Shown in pieces: positions 57,451 through 64,000 of a stretch of 64,000 nucleotides of DNA; the first letter of the stretch is position 1, and every line of letters starts with the position of its first letter. Origin of the DNA: Amycolatopsis granulosa (GTDB lineage: Bacteria; Actinomycetota; Actinomycetes; Mycobacteriales; Pseudonocardiaceae); the NCBI RefSeq assembly GCF_011758745.1, contig NZ_JAANOV010000001.1, positions 5,332,001 through 5,396,000 of the forward strand, written 5' to 3'. Position numbers and translations under genes: made by a program. The notes beneath the pieces are model-generated. The model was not told the DNA's origin, did no database searches, and worked only from the letters and a program-made list of their open reading frames with translations.

Positions 57451-58214
57451 CAGAGGATGCGCGCCAGGAACTGCCGGGTGCGCTCGTGCCGGGGCGCGCC
57501 GAGGACCTGCGCGGGCGGCCCGGTCTCCACGACCGCGCCGTCGGCCATGAAGACGACCTCGTCGGCCACCTCCCGCGCGAACCCCATCTCGTGTGTCACG
57601 ACGACCATTGTCATCCCTTCGGCCGCGAGCGAGGTCATCACCTCCAGGACCTCGCCGACCAGCTCCGGGTCCAGCGCCGAGGTCGGCTCGTCGAACAACA
57701 TCAGTTTCGGTTTCATCGCCAGCGCCCGCGCGATCGCCACCCGCTGCTGCTGGCCGCCGGAGAGCTGGTCGGGGTAGGCGTCGGCGCGATGCGCGAGGCC
57801 CACCCGGTCCAGCAGCTCCAGCGCGGTACGCCGGGCCTGGGCCGGATCCAGGCGCCGCACCCGCACCGGGCCCTCGGTGACGTTCTGCAGCACGGTGCGG
57901 TGGGCGAACAGGTTGAACCGCTGGAACACCATGCCGATGTCCTGCCGCTGCCGGGCGACCTCGCGCTCACGCAGCTCGTGCAGTTTTCCCTTGTGCAGGC
58001 GGAACCCGATCGGCTCGCCGTCCACCCACACCTGTCCGCCGTCGATCGTCTCCAGGTGGTTGACGCACCGCAGGAAGGTGCTCTTGCCCGCACCGGACGG
58101 GCCGAGCAGGCACACCACCTGTCCCCTGTGGACATCCAGGTCGATGCCGCGCAGCACCTCGGTGCCGGCGAAGTGCTTGCGCACGCCGACCGCGTGCAAC
58201 AGGGGTTCGGTCAT
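57450..58214 (-). CDS. polar amino-acid ABC transporter, ATP-binding protein
   Basis: 254 residues. Walker [15 protein letters not shown] (about 38-51), signature [16 protein letters not shown] (about 145-160), Walker [15 protein letters not shown] and the H-loop VTHEMGFA match the GlnQ/HisP type. The stop overlaps the next ATG by one base (TGATG arrangement), so translation is coupled. Confidence 0.94.
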   Translation of the reverse strand: MTEPLLHAVGVRKHFAGTEVLRGIDLDVHRGQVVCLLGPSGAGKSTFLRCVNHLETIDGGQVWVDGEPIGFRLHKGKLHELREREVARQRQDIGMVFQRFNLFAHRTVLQNVTEGPVRVRRLDPAQARRTALELLDRVGLAHRADAYPDQLSGGQQQRVAIARALAMKPKLMLFDEPTSALDPELVGEVLEVMTSLAAEGMTMVVVTHEMGFAREVADEVVFMADGAVVETGPPAQVLGAPRHERTRQFLARIL

Positions 58215-58215
58215 G

Positions 58216-59127
58216 TCAGGCCCTCCGCAACGTCGTCAGGGCGCGGCCCACCCGGGACCAGGGCCGGGCCGCGGCGGGCTCGGCCGCGAACGCGCGTTCC
58301 AGGTAGTGCTGGCCGATGCCGGCGACGGTGACCACGACCATGTACCAGATCGCGGCCGCCAGCAGGGTCTCCATCACCAGCAGGTTGTTCGAGGAGATGT
58401 TGTTGGCCGCGTGGATCAGCTCGGTCACCCCGATGACCGACGCCATGGAGGTGCCCTTGAGCATGTTGATGAAGTCGTTGCCGGTCGGCGGGATGATGAC
58501 CCGCATCGCCTGCGGCAGCACGATCCGCCGCAGCGTGGTGGCCGGGGTCATGCCGATCGACTTCGCCGCCTCGGTCTGGCCGCGGTCGACACTGTTGAGG
58601 CCCGCCCGCACGATCTCGGCCATGTAGGCGCTTTCGTTGAGCGCGAGCCCGAGCAGTGCCGCGACGAATGCGCTGACCACGACGTTGGTCGGCTCGTGCA
58701 CCAGGTAGCCGCCGCCGAACGGCAGCGGGATCGAGACGAACTCGAACACCAGCGCCAGGTTGAACCAGATCAGGATCTGCAGCAGCACCGGCAGCCCGCG
58801 GAACAGCCAGATGTAGACCGCGGCCACGACGCGGGCCACCGGGTTCGCCGAGCGCCGCATCAGGGCGATCACCACACCGATGACGATGGCGACGCCCTGC
58901 GCGATCACCGCGAGCAGGACGGTGTTGAGCAGGCCCACGGCCATCACCCGGTACCACAGGAACCCGGGGACCGTGTCGTAGGAGATCTTCGCGCCGGCCA
59001 GCACCACGCCGAGCCCCACCAGCAGCGCCAGGATGATCACCGCGGAGACCCAGCGGCCCCAGTGCCGCAGCCGGACGATGGGCAGCTCGGCCTGCGGCAC
59101 CCGGGTCGTGACGTCAGCTTCCGGCAT
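58216..59127 (-). CDS. polar amino-acid ABC transporter, permease
   Basis: 303 residues, longer than the usual 220-250. The HisM-type inner-membrane domain spans about 75-285 with [31 protein letters not shown] as the EAA loop region and [16 protein letters not shown]1 at about 28-50 is an N-terminal extension. It partners with the ATPase 1 bp away and overlaps the binding-protein gene by 14 bp. Confidence 0.93.
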   Translation of the reverse strand: MPEADVTTRVPQAELPIVRLRHWGRWVSAVIILALLVGLGVVLAGAKISYDTVPGFLWYRVMAVGLLNTVLLAVIAQGVAIVIGVVIALMRRSANPVARVVAAVYIWLFRGLPVLLQILIWFNLALVFEFVSIPLPFGGGYLVHEPTNVVVSAFVAALLGLALNESAYMAEIVRAGLNSVDRGQTEAAKSIGMTPATTLRRIVLPQAMRVIIPPTGNDFINMLKGTSMASVIGVTELIHAANNISSNNLLVMETLLAAAIWYMVVVTVAGIGQHYLERAFAAEPAAARPWSRVGRALTTLRRA

Positions 59128-60076
59128 TGACGGTGACCTTCGTGATCGCGCCCTGCTGCACGCCCCACGCGCCGAGGATGCGGCCGTAGGTGCCGTCGTC
59201 GGCGAGCTCGGTGAGCGCCTTCGCCACGGCGTCGCGCAGCTGCGGGTTGGCCTTGTTGACGCCGATGCCGTAGGGGCCGCCGTTGATCGGCTCGCCGGGC
59301 ACGACCTCGAAGAACTCGCCGTTGCCCGCGTTCTTGCTGACGTAGGCGGCGGTCGGCAGGTCGTTGAGGATCGCGGCGACCCGGCCGGTGCGCAGCTGGT
59401 TCTGGTTCTGCGAGTCGCTGTCGGTGGCGGTCGTGGTGACCGGCGGCTTGCCGGCCTGGACGCACCTGGTGCTCTGCTCGGTGGCGAAGGTCTGGTGGCT
59501 GGTGCCCTGCACGACCGCGACGTTCTTGCCGCACAGCGAGTCCGGGCCGGTGATGCCGTCCGGGTTGCCCTTGCGGACCATGATGGTGATGCCGGAGGTG
59601 AAGTAGTCCACGAAGTCGATCTGCTGCTGGCGCGCCTTCGTGTCGTTCATCCCGGCCATCGTGAGGTCCAGCCGCCCTGATTGCAGGCTGGTGATCAGCG
59701 AGCCGAAGGCCATGTCGGTGTGCTGTGCGGTGAGGCCGAGCTTCGCCGCGACGGCCTTGGCGATGTCCACTTCGAACCCGACCGGCGTCTTGCCGTCGGC
59801 GGCGTAGAAGTTGTTCGGTGCGGACTGCATGTTCGCGCCGATGTTGAGTTTGCCGGTCTGCGCGATCGGCGCCGGGACGGACGACGCGAGCTGCGCGTCC
59901 TTCGTGACGCCCTGCAGGATGGCCGTGGTGTCCGGCACCCCCGAGCCGGTCGCGGTCCCGCCGGCGGTACCGCCGGCACCGTCTGATCCGCCGGCGCACG
60001 CGGTCGTGAGCAGCAGGCAGCCGACGACCACCGTGCCCCAGCGCGCCATCCGTGACCTCGCAGACGTCGCAGTCAT
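59114..60076 (-). CDS. amino-acid ABC transporter, substrate-binding lipoprotein
   Basis: 320 residues; ATG with GGGAG seven bases upstream. Lipoprotein signal peptide ends CLLLTTACAGG. The mature part is a type II solute-binding protein (SBP_bac_3): KLNIGANMQSAPNNF, VGFEVDIAKAVAAKLGL, GRLDLTMAGMNDTKARQQQI and VVQGTSHQTFATEQS. It captures an amino acid or a related amine. The fused aminotransferase-regulator suggests the ligand is then metabolised. Confidence 0.93.
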   Translation of the reverse strand: MTATSARSRMARWGTVVVGCLLLTTACAGGSDGAGGTAGGTATGSGVPDTTAILQGVTKDAQLASSVPAPIAQTGKLNIGANMQSAPNNFYAADGKTPVGFEVDIAKAVAAKLGLTAQHTDMAFGSLITSLQSGRLDLTMAGMNDTKARQQQIDFVDYFTSGITIMVRKGNPDGITGPDSLCGKNVAVVQGTSHQTFATEQSTRCVQAGKPPVTTTATDSDSQNQNQLRTGRVAAILNDLPTAAYVSKNAGNGEFFEVVPGEPINGGPYGIGVNKANPQLRDAVAKALTELADDGTYGRILGAWGVQQGAITKVTVNAGS

Positions 60077-60110
60077 CGCATCTCCCTCACCCGTTCGTAT
60101 GATGAGCGAG

Positions 60111-60150
60111 ACGCTACAACCCGCTGTTGAAGAGGTCAACCATGAGTTGA
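60111..60150 (-). promoter_or_regulatory. ABC operon promoter with phased half-site array
   Basis: Minus-strand -35 TTGACC (+ GGTCAA, 60134-60139), 17-bp spacer, -10 TAGCGT (+ ACGCTA, 60111-60116). On the plus strand ACAAC, GTTGA, TCAAC and GTTGA occur at 60116, 60126, 60136 and 60146: alternating half-sites exactly 10 bp apart, so on one face of the helix. A regulator could bind as stacked dimers. Confidence 0.7.
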
Positions 60151-60169
60151 AATTCTGCGTTGTGCCTGG

Positions 60170-60973
60170 TCAGGTGGCGGGGAAGTCGAACTGGTACCCC
60201 TGCGCGGTCAGCCACGGCAGGAGTTCGGCGAGGGCGGCGACGGTCTGCGCACGCCGGCCACCACCGTCGTGGAAGAGGATCACCGCGCCCGGCCGGACCG
60301 CCTGGCGCACGCCGGCCACGATCGCCGGGACGCCCGGCAGGGTCCAGTCGCGGGAGTCGACCGACCAGCCCAGCGGTGTCATCCCGGCGCGGACGGCGAG
60401 TGCGGTGATGGTGTCCGACCAGTTGCCACCGGGAGCGCGGAAATAGGGAACGGGAACGTCGCTCCCGGCGGCCAGCCGCAGATCCGCCCGGGCATCGGTG
60501 ATGTCCGCGGACATGCGCGCCTCGTCGCGCCGCGCGAGTTGCTCGTCGTGGTCGGCGGTGTGGTCGCACAGGCGCATTCCGTGCCCGAGCACCTGCCGGA
60601 CCAGTTCCGGATGCCGGCGCACCTGGGTGCCGACCATGCAGAACGTGGCGACCGCGCCGTGCTGCGCCAGCAGGTCGAGGATCTGGGGCGTGTAGCCGGG
60701 GTCCGGGCCGTCGTCGAAGGTCAGTGCCACGAACCGCCCGGAACGGGTGGTGGTGCGCACCGGGGCGCGCGGTCCCGGCGGTCCCGGCGGTGCTGCGGTG
60801 TCGGCGGGTGCGGCTGTACCCGGCGGCTGTTCCGGTGCGGGTTGCGCCGCGCCGGGCGTGCCCTCGGCGCCCGACCAGGACAGCGAAATGATCAGGGAGA
60901 CGGTCACGAGCACCACGGAGATCAGGACGGCCCACCGGTAGCAGTACGGGGGGCGGAGCACCTGATAACGCAT
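60170..60973 (-). CDS. polysaccharide deacetylase (NodB/CE4)
   Basis: 267 residues, ATG after GGGGAGG. N-terminal anchor helix (about 14-34), then a Pro/Ala linker (to about 75) and the NodB domain: TFDDGPDPGYTP (catalytic Asp pair), CDHTADHDEQL (metal His), YFRAPGGNWS, DSRDWTLPG and VILFHDGGG. It would deacetylate cell-wall glycan outside the membrane. Confidence 0.92.
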   Translation of the reverse strand: MRYQVLRPPYCYRWAVLISVVLVTVSLIISLSWSGAEGTPGAAQPAPEQPPGTAAPADTAAPPGPPGPRAPVRTTTRSGRFVALTFDDGPDPGYTPQILDLLAQHGAVATFCMVGTQVRRHPELVRQVLGHGMRLCDHTADHDEQLARRDEARMSADITDARADLRLAAGSDVPVPYFRAPGGNWSDTITALAVRAGMTPLGWSVDSRDWTLPGVPAIVAGVRQAVRPGAVILFHDGGGRRAQTVAALAELLPWLTAQGYQFDFPAT

Positions 60974-61180
60974 GAGGTACCTCCCCGAATCGTGGTGTCG
61001 CCCGCGCACAATAGAGTGAAAATCGTCCCGATCGGGGGAACTTTCGGGCGTGTCAGCAGGGCGCCCCGGGTGCGGCCGCGGAACTCGGCACGACTCGCGG
61101 TCACCGCGTCGCGCGAGCTGTGGGTGTTCCGCGCCCAGTTGCGGCCTTCCGGCGACCACCCGGGGACGCCGGCGTCCCAC

Positions 61181-62371
61181 CTAGTCCGGGAGCAGCGGTA
61201 CCGCCGGGCCGTCGTCGCGGCCGAGGAGCATGGCCCTGGTGATCGCGGTGGTGCCGTAGCGTTCGCGCACCCGGTCCAGCGCCGCGTCGAGGGCGCCGGG
61301 CGGGTGCTGGTCGAACGGCAGCTCCAGTTGCCGCGGGGCCTCGTTGTCCAGATTGGACAGTGCCACGCCCAGCAGCGTGCATCCGCGCTCGTGGATGACC
61401 GGCATCGCCCCGGCCAGCAGCGCACGCGCGGCGGCCAGGATGTCGTCGGTGTGCGCCGTCGCCCGGGAGACCGTCTGCGAGCGCGTCGCGCGGCTGAAGT
61501 CGGCGAAGCGCAACCGCAGCACCACCGTGCGGCAGACCCGGTGTGCGGCGCGCAACCGCCGGGCCAGCCGGTCGACCAGCGCGGCCAGGACCTCGTCCAG
61601 TTCGGCCGGCGACCGCTGCCGCCTGCCCAGCGCCCGTTGCGCCCCCATGGAGCGCCGCCGCCGCCCCACGACCACCGGGCGCGGGTCCCGGTTGTGCGCC
61701 AGCGCGAACAGGTGCCGGCCGCTCGCCCGGCCGAGCAGCGCGACCAGTTCCCCCTCGCCCCGCGCGGCCACCTGACCCACCGTGCGGATGCCCCGTGCGT
61801 GCAGCTTCCCGGTCGTCACCGCACCCACCCCCCACAGCCGCTCGACCGGCAGCGGGTGCAGGAACTCCAGCTCGCGGTCGTGCGGCACGACGAGGAGACC
61901 GTCCGGTTTCGCCACCCCGCTGGCCACCTTGGCGAGGAACTTCGTGCGCGCCACCCCGACCGTGATCGGCAGCCCGGCCTGCTCGGCCACCGCGCGCCGC
62001 AGGCCGGCCGCGATCTCCCGCGGCGGGCCGGCGATCCGGGCCAGCCCGCCCACGTCGAGGAACGCCTCGTCGATCGAGAGCCCCTCCACCAGCGGCGTCG
62101 TCTGCTCGAACACGGCGAACACCGCCTTGCTCGCCTCGCTGTAGGCCCCCATCCGGGGCGGCACCACCACCGCCGACGGGCACAGCCGCAGCGCCTGCGT
62201 GCAGCCCATGGCCGTGCGGACGCCACGCGCCTTGGCCTCGTAGCTCGCCGCCAGCACCACGCCGCCGCCGACGATGACCGGACGCCCCCGCAGCGAGGGA
62301 TCGTCACGCTGCTCGACCGACGCGTAGAACGCGTCGAGGTCGGCGTGCAGGATCGGGCCCTCGTTCGTCAC
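61181..62371 (-). CDS. dinB: DNA polymerase IV (Y-family)
   Basis: 396 residues from a GTG; a GTG two codons upstream is possible. Y-family motifs: ILHADLDAFYASVEQ (metal Asp), LSIDEAFLDVGGL (Asp/Glu), GVARTKFLAKVASG and the little-finger domain with VVLRLRFADFSRATRSQ. Near the end RQLELPF is a clamp-binding motif. It performs translesion synthesis. The LexA box at its start indicates SOS control. Confidence 0.92.
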   Translation of the reverse strand: MTNEGPILHADLDAFYASVEQRDDPSLRGRPVIVGGGVVLAASYEAKARGVRTAMGCTQALRLCPSAVVVPPRMGAYSEASKAVFAVFEQTTPLVEGLSIDEAFLDVGGLARIAGPPREIAAGLRRAVAEQAGLPITVGVARTKFLAKVASGVAKPDGLLVVPHDRELEFLHPLPVERLWGVGAVTTGKLHARGIRTVGQVAARGEGELVALLGRASGRHLFALAHNRDPRPVVVGRRRRSMGAQRALGRRQRSPAELDEVLAALVDRLARRLRAAHRVCRTVVLRLRFADFSRATRSQTVSRATAHTDDILAAARALLAGAMPVIHERGCTLLGVALSNLDNEAPRQLELPFDQHPPGALDAALDRVRERYGTTAITRAMLLGRDDGPAVPLLPD

Positions 62372-62384
62372 GAACACATGTTCG
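62371..62384. promoter_or_regulatory. LexA (SOS) box at the dinB start
   Basis: CGAACACATGTTCG is a perfect palindrome of the actinobacterial LexA form (CGAAC-N4-GTTCG). It overlaps the dinB start codon region, so LexA would block transcription initiation there. Confidence 0.85.
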
Positions 62385-62441
62385 CACCGGCCACCGACAG
62401 TTTCCCGTTTCCGCAGCTGGGCGCGGTCCGCGCGGCAATGT

Positions 62442-62472
62442 TTGCCTTGACGTGGACGGCAACCTTTACGCT
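62442..62472 (+). promoter_or_regulatory. MerR-type promoter before the merR-thioredoxin operon
   Basis: TTGCCT and TACGCT are 19 bp apart, and TTGCC/GGCAA form the outer arms of a dyad. The ATG is seven bases after the -10. This is the layout of a MerR-autoregulated promoter. Confidence 0.7.
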
Positions 62473-62479
62473 CGATCCC

Positions 62480-62878
62480 ATGCGGATCGGGGAGCTGGCG
62501 CAACGGGCCGGGACGACAACGCGGGCACTGCGGTTCTACGAGACGCAGGGCCTGCTGTCGGCGAAACGGGCGTCCAACGGCTACCGCGAGTACGGCGAGG
62601 AGGACTTCCGCCTCGTCAAGGAGATCCAGACACTGCAGGCGGTGGGGTTCAGTCTCGACGACACCCGGCCGTTCGTGGAGTGCCTGCGCGCCGGGCACGA
62701 GACCGGCGACTCGTGCGCCGACTCGATCGAGGTCTACGAGCGCAAGCTGGCCGAGGTCGAGGCGTTCCTGGACCGGCTGCACGCCGTGCGCGACGACCTG
62801 CGCGCCAAGCTCGCCGAGGCGCTGGACCGAGAACCCGGCCCCTGCCGGGTCACCACCACCTTCGAGGAGTCCCGATGA
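62480..62878 (+). CDS. MerR family regulator
   Basis: 132 residues. HTH at about 1-20 (MRIGELAQRAGTTTRALRFY), wing with NGYREYGEEDFRLVKEI, then a coiled-coil (about 78-118). The short C-terminus has Cys residues only at CLRAG, DSCADS and PCRV, which do not match the SoxR Fe-S cluster motif exactly. It is co-translated with thioredoxin (ATGA overlap), so it probably senses oxidative or thiol stress. Confidence 0.88.
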   Translation: MRIGELAQRAGTTTRALRFYETQGLLSAKRASNGYREYGEEDFRLVKEIQTLQAVGFSLDDTRPFVECLRAGHETGDSCADSIEVYERKLAEVEAFLDRLHAVRDDLRAKLAEALDREPGPCRVTTTFEESR

Positions 62879-63222
62879 CCTCCACCGGCCTTTCCGGCGC
62901 CGTGCGCGCCGTCACCGACGCCAGCTTCGAAGCGGAGGTGCTGCGTCACGACGGGCCCGTGCTGGTCGACTTCTGGGCGCAGTGGTGCCCGCCGTGCCAC
63001 ATGATCGCGCCCGTCCTCGACGAGATCGCCGCCGAGCGCGCCGGCACGCTGGCCATCCGCAAGATCAACGCCGACGAGAACCCCGGCGTCGCGCGGGACC
63101 ACCAGGTGATGTCGCTGCCGACGCTGATCCTCTTCCGCGACGGCGAGCCCGTGGCGCAGTGGGTGGGCGCCCGGCCGAAGTCCCGGTTGCTCGCCGAGAT
63201 CGACGCCGCACTGGAGGCATGA
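62875..63222 (+). CDS. thioredoxin
   Basis: 115 residues. Trx fold with VLVDFWAQWCPPCHMIAPVL: the active site is CPPC rather than the usual CGPC (Cys about 40 and 43). The conserved cis-Pro is in VMSLPTLILF (about 83). A Pro in place of Gly alters redox potential, as in some DsbE/TlpA proteins. The N-terminal 10 residues are an extension of the usual start. Confidence 0.93.
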   Translation: MTSTGLSGAVRAVTDASFEAEVLRHDGPVLVDFWAQWCPPCHMIAPVLDEIAAERAGTLAIRKINADENPGVARDHQVMSLPTLILFRDGEPVAQWVGARPKSRLLAEIDAALEA

Positions 63223-63262
63223 GCCGCCGCCTGCCCGTCCGCCCCGGGCGGGCGTGCCGGGA

Positions 63263-63697
63263 TCAGTCCCGCAGCCGGGCGCGGGCGAGCAGCGTGGACA
63301 CGCGGGTGACCACGGCCCGGCCCGCGCCGCGCGCGCCGGAGGCGAGCACGGTGGCCCAGTCGAAGTAGTCCCGCCACAGCACGATCCGGTCGTCCCGCAC
63401 CTCGAACGTGCCGCACACCCAGAACCGCGCCTCCCACGCCCCGGCGCGCAGCACGTCCGTCCGCTCGGTCAGCACGACCGGCCCGTCGGCGGCGATGTGG
63501 TGCATCCGCGCCTCGAACCCGATGCGGTACCGGCTGAGCAGGTGCAACTGCTTCTCCACGGCCGCGACGCCGCGCGCCGGGGGCAACGGGACGTTCTGGT
63601 ACACGACATCGGGGGCGGCGAAGGTCAGGGCGCCTTCGACGTCGTCCCGTTCGAGGGCGGTCAGGAACGAGGTCACCGTGCTCTTCGGGTCCGCCAT
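63263..63697 (-). CDS. limonene-1,2-epoxide hydrolase-like NTF2 protein
   Basis: 144 residues, ATG six bases after TAGCCT (leaderless). VTSFLTALERDDVEGALTFA, PDVVYQNVPLPPARGVAAVE, VLTERTDVLR and DRIVLWRDYFDWA match the limonene-epoxide-hydrolase branch of NTF2-like proteins, with Asp and Arg at the catalytic positions (TERTDVL, WRDYFD). Substrate unknown. Converges with thioredoxin. Confidence 0.88.
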   Translation of the reverse strand: MADPKSTVTSFLTALERDDVEGALTFAAPDVVYQNVPLPPARGVAAVEKQLHLLSRYRIGFEARMHHIAADGPVVLTERTDVLRAGAWEARFWVCGTFEVRDDRIVLWRDYFDWATVLASGARGAGRAVVTRVSTLLARARLRD

Positions 63698-64000
63698 GTC
63701 CCCAGGCTAGCGGCCTGCGGGGACGATCACGGTGGTGCGGGCGCGAACGCGCCCCGCCGGGTGTGAGCTGGCTCGGGGCGGTTGGCGCGGTCCACGCCGG
63801 TCACCGTTTCGCCCGGCGCGAGTTGCGCACCTCACAGGCCCGTGACCGTGCCTCTTCGCGCCGTGGCCACCGGTGCCGGGCGCGCCGGGACCTCCCGGCC
63901 CGGGCACGCCGGTGGTGGCGGAGCCCCGGCAGGTCGAGGGGCCTTTTCGGCGGACTCCGCGGCCGGTCCGGAACCGGTCCCGGTGATCGTCACGGGCGGC
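63698..64000. other. window end, possible N-terminus of a cut-off gene
   Basis: A plus-strand frame with no stop runs from GTG 63842 to the window end (ending PEPVPVIVTGG). Codon third positions are GC-rich, so it could be the start of a gene that continues outside. No ribosome site or family is recognised. The segment before it, 63698-63841, holds the promoter of the NTF2-like gene. Confidence 0.3.

Noticed and set aside
63707..63907. Minus-strand 66-residue frame at the window end
   Set aside because: Gly/Pro/His/Arg-rich with no motif and overlapping the promoter of the NTF2-like gene.

Overview
The window comes from a high-GC actinomycete. The gene content fits Pseudonocardiaceae (Amycolatopsis-like): a four-gene conservon (sensor kinase, roadblock, DUF742, small GTPase), an ECF42-type sigma factor with its DGPF partner, a GAF-ANTAR protein, an RsbQ/RsbP-like pair, DUF3500 and DUF4396 proteins, a LexA-type box at dinB, and many genes whose start codon lies 6-7 nt after a TANNNT box with no ribosome binding site (leaderless). 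Family placement is inference. I recognised no rRNA, tRNA, CRISPR array, insertion sequence, attachment site or replication origin.

Layout. 1-6.7 kb: aromatic catabolism, with an AAHS-type transporter (cut by the window edge), IclR and GntR regulators and a DUF3500 protein on the minus strand, divergent from a fumarylacetoacetate-hydrolase-fold enzyme and an MhpA-like flavin hydroxylase. 6.7-13.7 kb: assorted oxidoreductases and hydrolases, including an SDR behind a MerR-type promoter and a SnoaL-flavin-monooxygenase fusion divergent from a GAF regulator. 13.7-14.15 kb holds no convincing gene. 14.15-23.1 kb is the most distinctive block: a shikimate-dehydrogenase-like enzyme, an HSL-type hydrolase, a shikimate/MHS-type transporter, an IclR regulator, and a tightly overlapping operon of an NTF2-like protein, a xylose-isomerase-like TIM barrel, an intradiol (hydroxyquinol-type) dioxygenase and a maleylacetate reductase, closed by a second TIM barrel. 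A CCACTSAGTGG-type palindrome recurs beside the transcription units. I read this as a route that aromatises a hydroaromatic or cyclitol compound and opens the ring through hydroxyquinol.

23.2-31 kb: a thiolase under a TetR regulator with three operator copies, a YchJ-SRPBCC pair, the RsbQ/RsbP-like pair, and a DMATS-type indole prenyltransferase followed by tryptophanase (a likely prenyl-indole unit). 31-36.6 kb: the conservon, then a gene-poor stretch with a MarR remnant and a hydroxypyruvate-isomerase-like gene. 36.6-46.8 kb: acyl-CoA ligase, GNAT, anti-sigma-like protein, MarR/epoxide hydrolase, universal stress protein, threonine dehydratase, two TetR genes, a drug-efflux MFS protein, and a His-rich DUF4396 membrane protein behind a copper-type (CsoR-like) palindrome.

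46.8-55.7 kb: mostly housekeeping (SLT-like membrane protein, polyprenol-phosphate-mannose synthase, S9 peptidase, small secreted protein, GAF-ANTAR, stand-alone TrpF, DGPF/ECF42, DUF190, small membrane proteins). 55.7-60.1 kb: a polar amino-acid ABC transporter co-transcribed with a class V aminotransferase fused to a YheO/DauR-like regulator, behind a promoter with four alternating half-sites at 10-bp spacing. 60.2-64 kb: polysaccharide deacetylase, dinB with a LexA box, a MerR-thioredoxin operon and an epoxide-hydrolase-like protein.
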